Assembly (NCBI GenBank): GCA_023416745.1
Contig: JAEZHF010000015.1
Coordinates: 1 to 25,738 of the forward strand
Direction of reading: 5' to 3'
DNA from: Bacillota bacterium
Lineage (GTDB): Bacteria > Bacillota > Clostridia > Christensenellales > SZUA-584
DNA: 25,738 nucleotides
Below are positions 13,975 to 22,004 of the stretch, piece after piece. Position 1 is the stretch's first letter. Every line of letters begins with the position of its first letter. Below the pieces are notes generated by a model. The model did not search any database and had not been told where the DNA came from. It saw only the letters and a list, made by a program, of their open reading frames with translations. A program made the translations under genes and the position numbers.

Positions 13975-14634
13975 ATGACCACGACATTCCATAAGGATAC
14001 CTTCGACAAGATACCCGAGGAGAAGCGCGCCCGCTTGCTGGACATTGCCACGGCGGAGTTTGCGTCGCAGGGCTTCGATAACGCCAACATCAACAGCATC
14101 GCCGAAAAGGCGGGCGTAAGCGTCGGCTCCCTGTACAAATACTTCGACTCCAAGGAGGACTTCTTCCTCACGTGCGTGATGAGCGGCGTCGAAACGCTGG
14201 AGCGCGTGCTGGGCGAAGCCTTCGACTCGGACGAGGATCTGATGATCAAGACGGAGCGCATCATCCGCCTGATACAGAAGCATTCGCGCGAGCATCGCGA
14301 CCTGATACGGCTGTACAACGAGATCACCTCGGAGAGCAACTCCGCGCTGCTCAAGAAGCTGTCGTCCGACCTTGAGAGCATTTCGGCGCGCGTGTATACC
14401 GGCCTTATCGCGCAGGCGCAGGCCACCGGCGAGCTGCGGGAGGACATGGACCCCGCGCTGTTCGCGTTCTTTGCCGACAGCCTGTTCATGATTCTGCAGT
14501 TCTCCTACGCGTGCGAATATTATCAGGAGCGTTTTAAACTCTACGCGGGAGAAGACATTCTCGACCGGGATGAGGCCGTGGTGCAGCAGCTGCTCAAATT
14601 CCTCAAAGCCGCGTTCAAAGGACTGAGGAGGTAG
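13975..14634 (+). CDS. TetR/AcrR family transcriptional regulator
   Basis: This 219-residue protein has the family's N-terminal helix-turn-helix at about 15-65 (RLLDIATAEFASQGFDNAN, then IAEKAGVSVGSLYKYFDSKED), with the usual Y-x-Y/F-F ending of the recognition helix. The helical C-terminal domain (70-219) should bind an effector and dimerise. GGAGG precedes the ATG at 13975. The two palindromes in the divergent promoter region are of TetR size and are its likely operators, so it should repress both itself with the kinase and the aminotransferase-aldolase operon until an inducer, perhaps the pathway substrate, is present. The FGGY kinase follows after 5 bp. Confidence 0.92.
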   Translation: MTTTFHKDTFDKIPEEKRARLLDIATAEFASQGFDNANINSIAEKAGVSVGSLYKYFDSKEDFFLTCVMSGVETLERVLGEAFDSDEDLMIKTERIIRLIQKHSREHRDLIRLYNEITSESNSALLKKLSSDLESISARVYTGLIAQAQATGELREDMDPALFAFFADSLFMILQFSYACEYYQERFKLYAGEDILDRDEAVVQQLLKFLKAAFKGLRR

Positions 14635-14639
14635 CTGCT

Positions 14640-16319
14640 ATGCCACAAACCGTCTGCGCCATCACATACGATCTTGGCACCACGGGCGTCAAAACATGCC
14701 TGTTCCGCATTGGCGAGAAGCTAGAGCTGGTTCACAGCGCCTACGCGGGCTACGGGCTTTATATGACGGAGGACGGCGGCGCGGAGCAATATCCGGACGA
14801 ATGGTGGCAGGCCGTATGCGATACCACCCGGCAGCTGCTCAGCGAATCCGGCACAGCACCTGAGCATGTCGCCGCCGTTTCGTTCTGCTCGCAGATGCAA
14901 TGTCTGACGCTGGTGGACGCTGACGGCAATGCTGTGCGCCCCGCCATGAGCTACATGGATAACCGCGCCGCGGAGCAGCACGCCAGAGGCATCGGCAGCG
15001 GCCTCAAAATCAGCGGTCTTAACGCGCGCAGGCTGCTCGCCTCACTCGCCGCCACCAAAGCCGTACCCGCCAGCGTGAAGGATCCCATCTGGAAATACAA
15101 ATGGGTGCAGCAGAAAGAACCGGATAACTTTCGTCGCGTCCACAAGTGGCTGGACGCCAAGGACTATCTCAGTCTGAAATTTACCGGTGAATTCACCATG
15201 ACGGAGGGCAACGCCTACGCCACCTTCCTGTACGACACGCGCCCTGGCAAACGCGGCTGGAGCCGTGCGCTCTGCCGCATGTACGGCGTGAATCCGGCTC
15301 ACCTGCCCCGCGTGATCCATGCCACCGACATCGCGGGCCGCATCACACAACAAGCCGCGTCGGAACTGGGGCTTGCCCCCGGCACGCCGGTCTACGGCGG
15401 CGGCGGCGACGCGGAGCTGATCGGCGTCGGCATCGGCGCGGTAGCCTTAGGTGAGACGCACATATACCTTGGTACCTCCGGCTGGGTCTCCACCGTCACG
15501 GACAGGCAGCTTGTGGACACGACGTCCATGATTGCCGCCATCGTGGGCGCGCAGCCGGGCCGTTATCATTACTTCGCCGAAATGGAAACCGCGGGCAAGT
15601 GCCTCGAATGGGTCAAAGACCACCTCGCGCTGGACGAGATCGGCGTGTACCTTGAAAAGAAGCGCGTCACCGAATCGCTGGAACGCGTTTACCTCAGCCT
15701 GTACGACTACCTCTGCGAGGTGGTCAGCACCGTCCCAGCCGGGTCAAACGGCGTCGTATTCACGCCGTGGCTGCACGGCAACCGCTGCCCGTTTGAAGCG
15801 CCGGACGCGCGCGGGCTGTTCTTCGGCATCGGCATCAAGACGGGCAAGTCCGAGATGATCCGCGCCGTCATCGAGGGCATTTGCTACCACCTGCGCTGGA
15901 TGCTTCAGGCACAGGAGAAGAAGACGCGCACCTCCGACGTCGTGCTGTTGGCGGGCGGCGGCGCGCTCTCCCCCGTCATCTGCCAGATACTCGCAGACGT
16001 GCTGGGCCGCACCGTAGCCACGCTGCCCCAACCCCAGAATGCGGGCGCGCACGGCGCCGCGATCGTCATTGCGGCTGGGCTTGGGCTCATCCCCTCCGCC
16101 GGCAGCGCTAAGTCGCTGCTGCCCGGCTATACCACGTTTCTCCCCATGCCGCAAAACAAGGCAGCGCACGATGTCAACTACGCCGTATTCCGCTCGCTGT
16201 ATCAAAACAACAGCGAGAGCTTTCATATCCTCGCCCGCCTCGCCGGAAAAAACCGAAAACGGCGTACCGATAAACAGGCGCGTATAACCGCAGACAAACC
16301 CGCTGATTTGCAGGGTTAA
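14640..16319 (+). CDS. FGGY-family carbohydrate kinase
   Basis: This 559-residue protein belongs to the FGGY sugar kinases, which phosphorylate ketoses, polyols or sugar acids with ATP. The N-terminal phosphate-binding motif is YDLGTTGVKTCLFR; the middle holds FCSQMQCLTLVD and SYMDNRAAEQH. The second actin-like lobe has YLGTSGWVSTVTDR, and VVLLAGGGALSPVICQILADVLG followed by NAGAHGAAIVIAAG near the adenosine site. It most resembles xylulokinase but is ~60 residues longer, with a basic C-terminal tail. Its ribosome binding site AGGAGGT overlaps the end of the TetR gene. With the divergent aldolase it suggests a route of sugar phosphorylation then cleavage. The exact substrate is open. Confidence 0.9.
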   Translation: MPQTVCAITYDLGTTGVKTCLFRIGEKLELVHSAYAGYGLYMTEDGGAEQYPDEWWQAVCDTTRQLLSESGTAPEHVAAVSFCSQMQCLTLVDADGNAVRPAMSYMDNRAAEQHARGIGSGLKISGLNARRLLASLAATKAVPASVKDPIWKYKWVQQKEPDNFRRVHKWLDAKDYLSLKFTGEFTMTEGNAYATFLYDTRPGKRGWSRALCRMYGVNPAHLPRVIHATDIAGRITQQAASELGLAPGTPVYGGGGDAELIGVGIGAVALGETHIYLGTSGWVSTVTDRQLVDTTSMIAAIVGAQPGRYHYFAEMETAGKCLEWVKDHLALDEIGVYLEKKRVTESLERVYLSLYDYLCEVVSTVPAGSNGVVFTPWLHGNRCPFEAPDARGLFFGIGIKTGKSEMIRAVIEGICYHLRWMLQAQEKKTRTSDVVLLAGGGALSPVICQILADVLGRTVATLPQPQNAGAHGAAIVIAAGLGLIPSAGSAKSLLPGYTTFLPMPQNKAAHDVNYAVFRSLYQNNSESFHILARLAGKNRKRRTDKQARITADKPADLQG

Positions 16320-16383
16320 AAAAATATCGGCAACGCGCGATTCCGGCACTGCCGCATACTCTTCTCACCCGCCAGCCGACAGT

Positions 16384-17076
16384 TTAGTTTGCGGAGCTCT
16401 TGGACAGTTCCGCCGCCAGCTTGGCGATCGCCTTGCTTTCGATGCGCGATACATAGGAGCGTGATATGCCTGTCTTCTTGGCGATCTCGCGCTGCGTCTG
16501 CGGTCGAAGGCCCCCCAGCCCGTAGCGCATCTCCAGTACGGCCTTCTCCCGCCGTGTCAGGCACTTGCCCAGCAGGCCGTACAGTGTGCGCGTCTGTATG
16601 CGCAGCTCCGCCTGCTCCGACACAAGGTCCTCCCGTGTGCCGAGTATATCAATCAGTGAAATCTCGTTGCCTTCTTTATCGACGCCGATCGGGTCGCTCA
16701 ATGACACCTCGCATTTGATCTTCTTGCTGGAGCGCAGTGCCATGAGCACCTCGTTTTCGATGCACTTGGCCGCGTACGTGGCCAGCTGCGTGCCCTTCTT
16801 GGGCAGAAAGGAGTTCACCGCCTTGATGAGGCCAATGGTGCCGATGGATATCAGGTCGTCGCCCGACAGCGCGGTGTTCTGATACTTCTTGACGATATGC
16901 GCCACCAGACGCAGATTGTGCTCCACCAACTTGTGGCGCGCCGACTCATCGCCGTGTGCGCTTAAGCGAAGGCATTCCGCCTCCTCCTCCTTAGTGAGCG
17001 GCTTGGGAAACGTCTTTCCCGAAAGGTAACCGGCCAGAACGAGCAGCTCTTTGATGATGCTTAGAAAATCGAACAT
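16384..17076 (-). CDS. sigK: RNA polymerase sporulation sigma factor SigK, uninterrupted
   Basis: This 230-residue sigma-70 family factor directs late mother-cell genes for spore coat and cortex. Region 2 (HNLRLVAHIVKKY, then GDDLISIGTIGLIKAVNSF), the SigK-type linker DPIGVDKEGNEISLIDILG and region 4 (TQREIAKKTGISRSYVSRIESKA) closely match Bacillus SigK. The hydrophobic N-terminus (FDFLSIIKELLVLAGYLSGKTFPKPLT) resembles the pro-sequence that SpoIVFB removes; by analogy cleavage would be near Tyr17. The start at 17076 has GGAGG 8 bases upstream; a longer frame from 17145 lacks one. There is no skin-type insertion. SigG/SigE-type paralogues lack this pro-sequence pattern. Confidence 0.93.
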   Translation of the reverse strand: MFDFLSIIKELLVLAGYLSGKTFPKPLTKEEEAECLRLSAHGDESARHKLVEHNLRLVAHIVKKYQNTALSGDDLISIGTIGLIKAVNSFLPKKGTQLATYAAKCIENEVLMALRSSKKIKCEVSLSDPIGVDKEGNEISLIDILGTREDLVSEQAELRIQTRTLYGLLGKCLTRREKAVLEMRYGLGGLRPQTQREIAKKTGISRSYVSRIESKAIAKLAAELSKSSAN

Positions 17077-17255
17077 GAAAAGCGCCTCCGCATTTATGCC
17101 ATACAAAAGCATATGCGAACGGCACTCATGTTTTGCCTGTCTCATTTTCCGCAGCGCTCATGATTATTGTCAAACGTATGCCCCGCTCCGGTAAGGCTGT
17201 GGGTATTAGGGGGTCGGATGCTGATCAGTTAAGCAATCAGCAGCAGATATTTTAA

Positions 17256-17285
17256 TAGACGAATTTTTCAAACGTATGCTATACT
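17256..17285 (+). promoter_or_regulatory. Promoter of the DUF819-PLP enzyme operon
   Basis: TAGACG (17256-17261), 18 bp, then TGC-TATACT with an extended -10 (17277-17285). The sequence CAAACGTATGC in the spacer (17269-17279) also occurs at 17171-17181, 98 bp upstream, which may mark regulator sites. Confidence 0.5.
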
Positions 17286-17357
17286 AATGAATGCAATATC
17301 ACTCTTTGTAATTGAAATTACGTTTAAAACCCTAAATCTTAAAAAGCGGAGTTTTTT

Positions 17358-18524
17358 ATGCTATTAAATATTATTTTTATCATCTTGTTTATCTTGTTTC
17401 CGGCACTTATGATCTGGTTGTCTTCCAAAATCAGGGTTCTTCAGAAGATTGGTTTAGTTCTGATATGCTACTTGGTTGGTATGATCGTTGGAAATACAGG
17501 CATTTTGCCGGAAGGCTTCAGCAAAGCCCAATCGCTTTTGCAGGATGTCAGTGTTGCTGTCGCACTGCCTTTGCTGTTGTTTTCTCTGGATGTGAAGAGA
17601 TGGCTTAGAATATCAAAATCCGGCTTAATATCGATGTTGCTTGCAGTCGTCGCGATCGCCATAACCGCATTCGTGCTGCATATTACGATCGCATCTGGTA
17701 CGCAGGATGGCTGGAAGCTTGGCGGCATGTCGATGGCGGTATACACCGGCGGAACTCCGAATCTTGCTGCTATGAAGACTGCACTGAATATCGATAACGA
17801 TACCTACATACTATTCCACACCTATGATACAGTCTTTTCCCTCATCTATATCTTTTTCATGGCTTCCATTGCAAGAGTGTTCTTTCAAAAGGTATTCCGG
17901 CTCAAACCATTTAAGCCGCTGGAAGTATCGGATCAAGAACAGGCTTCCAGCATCAGTGATGAATCAATCGGCGTCTATTCGAAGATGCTAAAGCCCGGGA
18001 TAGTAAAAGGTTTGGTGCTTGCGTTTCTATTGTCAGCAGCCATATTGGGCCTTTCCTTTGTGACCGGCGGTCTGTTCCCAGCGGATTTTAGCACCGCGAT
18101 CACCATATTGCTTATCACTTCTTTGGGTATTGCATCCTCTTTCATTAAACCGGTTCGCAATACCAAGCACACCTTTCATCTGGGGATGTATATTATCTAC
18201 GTATTTTGCTTCACCGTCGCTTCCATGACAAAATTCGACGTTCTTGTGCACATAGACTGGACCATACTGTTGTATGTCGCGATTTCTATTTTTGGAAGTA
18301 TGGTGATACACGCCTTGCTTTGCAAGCCATTCAAGATCGACTCGGATACGATGATCATTACGTCCGTATCCGCTGTGTGCTCACCGCCGTTCGTCCCTGT
18401 GGTTGTCAGCGGGCTGAAGAACCGGGAAGTCCTCATCACGGGTCTGGTGACAGGCATCATTGGCTACGCAGTGGGTAACTATCTCGGTATTGGCGTTGCG
18501 ATGCTCTTCCGTTCGTTTGTTTAG
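17358..18524 (+). CDS. DUF819 family integral membrane protein (putative transporter)
   Basis: This 388-residue protein has about ten hydrophobic segments, and its features match the DUF819 family (YjcL of Bacillus): GLVLICYLVGMIVGNTG, the DVSVAVALPLLLFSLDVKRW segment, and the glycine-rich GGMSMAVYTGGTPNLAAMKTAL. Family members are about this length; their substrate is not known to me, though the fold is transporter-like. GGAG precedes the ATG at 17358. The PLP enzyme gene follows 29 bp after its stop, so the two probably form an operon in which this protein imports or exports the substrate or product. The gene is clearly more AT-rich than its neighbours on both sides, which hints at separate acquisition. 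Confidence 0.85.
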   Translation: MLLNIIFIILFILFPALMIWLSSKIRVLQKIGLVLICYLVGMIVGNTGILPEGFSKAQSLLQDVSVAVALPLLLFSLDVKRWLRISKSGLISMLLAVVAIAITAFVLHITIASGTQDGWKLGGMSMAVYTGGTPNLAAMKTALNIDNDTYILFHTYDTVFSLIYIFFMASIARVFFQKVFRLKPFKPLEVSDQEQASSISDESIGVYSKMLKPGIVKGLVLAFLLSAAILGLSFVTGGLFPADFSTAITILLITSLGIASSFIKPVRNTKHTFHLGMYIIYVFCFTVASMTKFDVLVHIDWTILLYVAISIFGSMVIHALLCKPFKIDSDTMIITSVSAVCSPPFVPVVVSGLKNREVLITGLVTGIIGYAVGNYLGIGVAMLFRSFV

Positions 18525-18553
18525 GTATTAATATGTATGCCGGGAGGTAAATG

Positions 18554-20026
18554 ATGAACTCGAACATTCCCGAAAAGGGCAAAACCTACGATGAAGTATT
18601 GGCATTGCTGGATGACTTTGGCAAAGACGACCCTGCCTACAAAGACGGGAGAACGTGGAGCCTGGTTTATTATTTAGATAAAGAGCATACAGAATTTCTG
18701 GAAGCTGCCTACTCAAAGTATTTCAGCGCAAACGGACTCAATCCCACAGCATTCAAGAGCTTAAAGAGGCTGGAAAAGGAAGTGTTGAAATTTACGGCGG
18801 AGTTGTTCCATGTGGACGATAACGCCTGCGGTGTCATGACGTCCGGGGGAACTGAAAGCTGCCTTCTCGCGGTCAAGACCTACCGGGATTTAGGCCAGGC
18901 GCATGGAATTAAAAAGCCGGAGATGATTATACCGGAAACGGCACATGTTGCGTGGGATAAGGGTACCGAATACTTTGGCGTTAAAATACGAAGAGCGCCG
19001 CTGGCTGCGAACTATGGTGTTGATACGAACGCAGTAGTAAAATTGGTCAATAAAAATACAGTCATGATATTGGGCTCGGCTCCCGAATATCCCCATGGCA
19101 TCATTGACCCCATTGAGAAGCTGGGGGATATAGCATTGGGGCAAAACATTCCGTTGCATGTTGACGCTTGCGTTGGTGGGTATATACTGCCCTTTATTGA
19201 AGCAAACGGCGCCCAATTGCCGCTTTGGGATTTCCGGGTCCCCGGCGTCACATCAATCTCAGCCGATATCCATAAATACGGTTTCGCGGCAAAAGGGGCC
19301 TCCTGCATACTCTACAGGAGTATCGATCAGTTCAAATATCAGATCTTTGTGAATCAGGATTGGCCGGGCGGTGTGTTTGCTTCTCCCGCATTGCTTGGGA
19401 CTAGGCCGGGTGGTGCGTATGCTGCAGCTTGGGCAGCTATCCAGGCGAACGGCCGCGAAGGCTATATGCAGCTAGCAGCAAGAACAATGGACGCCGTGAA
19501 CAGGATAAAGGTGGGAATTGCCCAAATTGAAAGTCTTGAGCTCATTGGCGAGCCCCAAGCAAGCCTTTTGTCCTACCGTTCAACCAACCCGAAGCTCAAC
19601 ATCTTTGTTGTCGGTGATGTCATGGAACAAAAAGGATGGCTCGTGGACAGGCTTCAGAGGCCCGATGCCCTTCATGCAATGGTCACAGCGGCTCACGACA
19701 GAGTTGTGGAAAAATATATAGACGATCTGAATGATGCGGTCAAAACTGCGCTGGCTCACCCTGAGCTGGGCGATACCGGGCAGGCCGCGACATACGGCAT
19801 GATATCACACATTCCGCTCCGAGGGATGGTCAGAAAGCAGGTCATGGATATGTTCGCCGGCTCCTATAAGCTGAATGCCAGCGAGATTGACCTTTCTGAC
19901 AGCGAAGCGCTCACTCCGGGCACGGATCAGGGCAATGAGTCTTCGGGCAAAAAGGGAACGCTGCAAAGGCTTTTAAACTGGTACGTCGCGAGGCAAATGC
20001 AAAAAGGCAGCAAATATAAGAAGTAG
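18554..20026 (+). CDS. PLP-dependent decarboxylase/lyase resembling sphingosine-1-phosphate lyase
   Basis: This 490-residue fold-type I PLP enzyme belongs to the group II decarboxylase superfamily. His131 (PETAHVAWDKG) should stack on the cofactor, Asp204 (LHVDACVGGYILPF) bind the pyridine nitrogen and Lys241 (SADIHKYGFAAKG) form the Schiff base. SGGTESCLLAVKTYRD and QDWPGGVFASPALLGTRPGG follow the sphingosine-1-phosphate lyase pattern more than glutamate or tyrosine decarboxylase. No membrane anchor is seen. The last ~60 residues are polar and lysine-rich. GGGAGGT at 18542-18548 is six bases from the second of two ATGs, so 18554 is preferred to 18551. The substrate may be a phosphorylated amino alcohol or an amino acid; the partner is the DUF819 permease. 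Confidence 0.8.
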   Translation: MNSNIPEKGKTYDEVLALLDDFGKDDPAYKDGRTWSLVYYLDKEHTEFLEAAYSKYFSANGLNPTAFKSLKRLEKEVLKFTAELFHVDDNACGVMTSGGTESCLLAVKTYRDLGQAHGIKKPEMIIPETAHVAWDKGTEYFGVKIRRAPLAANYGVDTNAVVKLVNKNTVMILGSAPEYPHGIIDPIEKLGDIALGQNIPLHVDACVGGYILPFIEANGAQLPLWDFRVPGVTSISADIHKYGFAAKGASCILYRSIDQFKYQIFVNQDWPGGVFASPALLGTRPGGAYAAAWAAIQANGREGYMQLAARTMDAVNRIKVGIAQIESLELIGEPQASLLSYRSTNPKLNIFVVGDVMEQKGWLVDRLQRPDALHAMVTAAHDRVVEKYIDDLNDAVKTALAHPELGDTGQAATYGMISHIPLRGMVRKQVMDMFAGSYKLNASEIDLSDSEALTPGTDQGNESSGKKGTLQRLLNWYVARQMQKGSKYKK

Positions 20027-20286
20027 CTGTCTAAAGCACACGATATCAGCTGATACTCTGTTAAAATCGTCCATGAACCTACTTTAAACGTTCGTTTTTT
20101 GATGCCATAATCTAGTCTGCACTCTCATCAAATAGATATCCAATCTGCTCTCGCGAGGTTCTGACATCTACACTGTTTAACGCGAGCAACGAATATCTCA
20201 ATTGCTCATGACACCGGACATATTACCACAAGACGATAGAATCACATCAATACTTTGATCAGCCGTTGTCTTATTAGTTTTGCTCC

Positions 20287-21588
20287 TCAGCCTTCGTATT
20301 TGCACTTGAACTTCTTCTCAAAGAAATCGATCAGCTCCGCACGGCAGTCCGGATGCGCGATGCCGATCAGTGCAACGGCGCGCTCGCGCAGATTGAGAAA
20401 GCGCAGGTTCGCGGCGCCGTATTCCGTCACCACGTACTGCACGTCGTAGCGCGAGGTGGTGACCGCCGCGCCCTCGTCGATGATGGGCACGATCTTGGAC
20501 ATCCCGCCCTTGGCGGTGGACGGCATTGCGATGATGCTGCGCCCGCCGCGGCTCAAGGTTGCGCCGCGCACAAAGTCCACCTGTCCGCCCACGCCGCTGA
20601 TCTGCCGGTGTCCCACGCTGGTGGACACCACCTGTCCCATCAGATCCACCTGCACGCAGGAGTTGATGGACACGAGGTTGTCGTTCTTGGCGATTACAAG
20701 CGGATCATTGACGTAGTCCACGGGATACATCTCCACCGCCGGATTGTCGTCCACGAAGTCGTACAGACGGCGCGTGCCCATCAGGAATGTGGCGATGCAC
20801 TTGCCGGGGTGCAGCGTTTTTTTCTTATTGGTGATGACACCCGCCTCCACCAGCTCCACCACACCGTCCGAGAACATCTCGCTGTGGATGCCAAGGTCCT
20901 TCTTCTCTTTCAGGAACAGCAGCACCGCGTCGGGAATTGCGCCGATGCCCAGCTGCATGCAGTCGCCGTCTTTCACCAGCGAGGCGCAGTTCTGGCCGAT
21001 CATCTTCTCCACTTCCGTGATCTTAGGCGGCGGCAGCTCGATAAGCGGCGCGTCGTGCTCCACGATGTGCGTCATCTCTGATACATGGATGAACGTATTG
21101 CCGTGCGTTCGCGGCATGTTCCTATTGACCTGCGCGATGACGATGCTGGACTGTTTCACGCCCTCCAGCGTGTAATCCACCGATATGCCAAGGCTGCACC
21201 AGCCGTGGCCGTCCGGCGGCGACACCTGCACCATCGCCACGTCCGGAATGCTGTGAGTACGCAGCAGCTCCGGTTCCTTGGAGAAATACACGGGTACCAT
21301 GTCCGCCCGGCCGTCGGCGCAGGCCGCACGCGTGGAGCCGCCCAGGAAAAGCGCGTTGTGCCGGAAGTGTTTCTCCATGCCGGGCTGGCAGTAGGCCGCC
21401 GTGCCCATCGCCACCATGTGGATAATCTCCACGTTCTCGTAGGCCGCGGCGTTTCTCACCAGCGCATCGATCAAATGAGTCGGCTCGCCCGTCGCGTGGC
21501 CAGTCACCACGCGGTTGCCCGATTTGATGTGCTTCACAGCCTCGTCGGCTGTCGTCAGCCGTGAGCGGTATGCTTCCTTCCAGTCCAT
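20287..21588 (-). CDS. Acetyl-CoA hydrolase/transferase family protein, 4-hydroxybutyrate CoA-transferase type
   Basis: This 433-residue enzyme should move CoA between acetyl-CoA and a short-chain acid such as 4-hydroxybutyrate or butyrate. Glu237 in GIHSEMFSDG aligns with the catalytic Glu238 of the Clostridium aminobutyricum enzyme; LGIGAIPDAV, the glycine-rich GVGGQVDFVRGA and VTEYGAANLRFLNLRERA are further family motifs. The start at 21588 (MDWKEAYRSRLTTADEAV) has GGAGAGG just upstream and fits the family better than an ATG at 21618. It lies about 55 bp (after a decayed repeat) behind the small CGGCNPRYDR gene, in the same direction. It suggests fermentation of a C4 acid or amino acid. 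Exact acid preference cannot be read. Confidence 0.9.
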   Translation of the reverse strand: MDWKEAYRSRLTTADEAVKHIKSGNRVVTGHATGEPTHLIDALVRNAAAYENVEIIHMVAMGTAAYCQPGMEKHFRHNALFLGGSTRAACADGRADMVPVYFSKEPELLRTHSIPDVAMVQVSPPDGHGWCSLGISVDYTLEGVKQSSIVIAQVNRNMPRTHGNTFIHVSEMTHIVEHDAPLIELPPPKITEVEKMIGQNCASLVKDGDCMQLGIGAIPDAVLLFLKEKKDLGIHSEMFSDGVVELVEAGVITNKKKTLHPGKCIATFLMGTRRLYDFVDDNPAVEMYPVDYVNDPLVIAKNDNLVSINSCVQVDLMGQVVSTSVGHRQISGVGGQVDFVRGATLSRGGRSIIAMPSTAKGGMSKIVPIIDEGAAVTTSRYDVQYVVTEYGAANLRFLNLRERAVALIGIAHPDCRAELIDFFEKKFKCKYEG

Positions 21589-21635
21589 GTTGCCCTCTCC
21601 TTTTACATTATCGTTCATCCCATACTAATGCAGTT

Positions 21636-21685
21636 ATGTCTTAAGACCATGGATGCTTCGCTCCACACGACCGCTTAAGGGAGCT
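21636..21685 (-). repeat. Decayed fragment of the family II element (copy 4)
   Basis: GTCTTAAGAC (21638-21647) corresponds to hairpin d, GGATGC/GCTCC to hairpin c, and ACACGACCGCTTAAGGGAG to the link plus the first arm of hairpin b, in the same order as copy 2. The second arm of b and hairpin a are missing. The fragment overlaps the last codons and stop of the gene ending at 21675. Confidence 0.5.
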
Positions 21686-21932
21686 CTTTCAGTTTCTCCA
21701 GCAGCGGCGCGTAATCCTCCTCACGGGTGAGCACGCTCTTGCCATGTCTGCCCGTCAGATGCTGGTGCTGCGCGCAGGCGCTGCTGCAGCCGCACAGCAC
21801 CACCACGTAATCCGGCGCATTCCCCGCGCTGACGATCCGTACGCCGGGCAGGTCCTGCACCAGACGCGCCGCCACCGCTGTTCTGTCGTATCGGGGATTG
21901 CACCCGCCGCAATACTTAATGCCGATGACCAT
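21675..21932 (-). CDS. Small conserved protein with CGGCNPRYDR motif
   Basis: This 85-residue cytoplasmic protein begins MVIGIKYCGGCNPRYDR, with a CxxC pair at residues 8 and 11, and has a second cysteine cluster CGCSSACAQH at about 47-55 after a hydrophobic strand (YVVVLCG). The layout, a beta-strand followed by CxxC at a helix start, recalls small redox or metal-binding folds. I recall the motif from clostridial hypothetical proteins but know no function. An in-frame TGA lies just before the ATG, which limits the start. It sits upstream of the CoA-transferase in the same direction, behind twin palindromes. The final Leu-Pro-stop lies in repeat-derived sequence, so the C-terminus may have been altered. 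Confidence 0.65.
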   Translation of the reverse strand: MVIGIKYCGGCNPRYDRTAVAARLVQDLPGVRIVSAGNAPDYVVVLCGCSSACAQHQHLTGRHGKSVLTREEDYAPLLEKLKELP

Positions 21933-21972
21933 GCCTTCAGTTCAACATTGCCTTTCAGTTCGATGATTTCGC

Positions 21973-21984
21973 ATTGTATACAAT
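21973..21984. promoter_or_regulatory. GntR-type palindrome, site 1
   Basis: ATTGTATACAAT is a perfect 12-bp palindrome containing TTGTATACAA, the core of the Bacillus subtilis gluconate repressor GntR operator. It is about 40 bp upstream of the small CGGCNPRYDR gene, in its promoter region. Confidence 0.55.
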
Positions 21985-21992
21985 ATTTTATA

Positions 21993-22004
21993 ATAGTATA
22001 CTAT
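21993..22004. promoter_or_regulatory. GntR-type palindrome, site 2
   Basis: ATAGTATACTAT is a perfect 12-bp palindrome with the same GTATAC core. Its centre is 20 bp from that of site 1, two helical turns, so two dimers could bind on the same face of the DNA. No regulator gene is in the window. Confidence 0.5.

Noticed and set aside
17077..17160. SigE or SigK type promoter upstream of sigK
   Set aside because: A CATATGCT sequence resembles part of the -10 consensus, but no matching -35 element at proper spacing was convincing, so it is not listed as a feature.
20027..20286. Spacer between the PLP enzyme and the CoA-transferase
   Set aside because: Only a 12-bp palindrome (TATCAGCTGATA, 20044-20055) and a 5-bp AAACG/CGTTT hairpin with a T run (20086-20100) were seen; both are too weak to call as operator or terminator.
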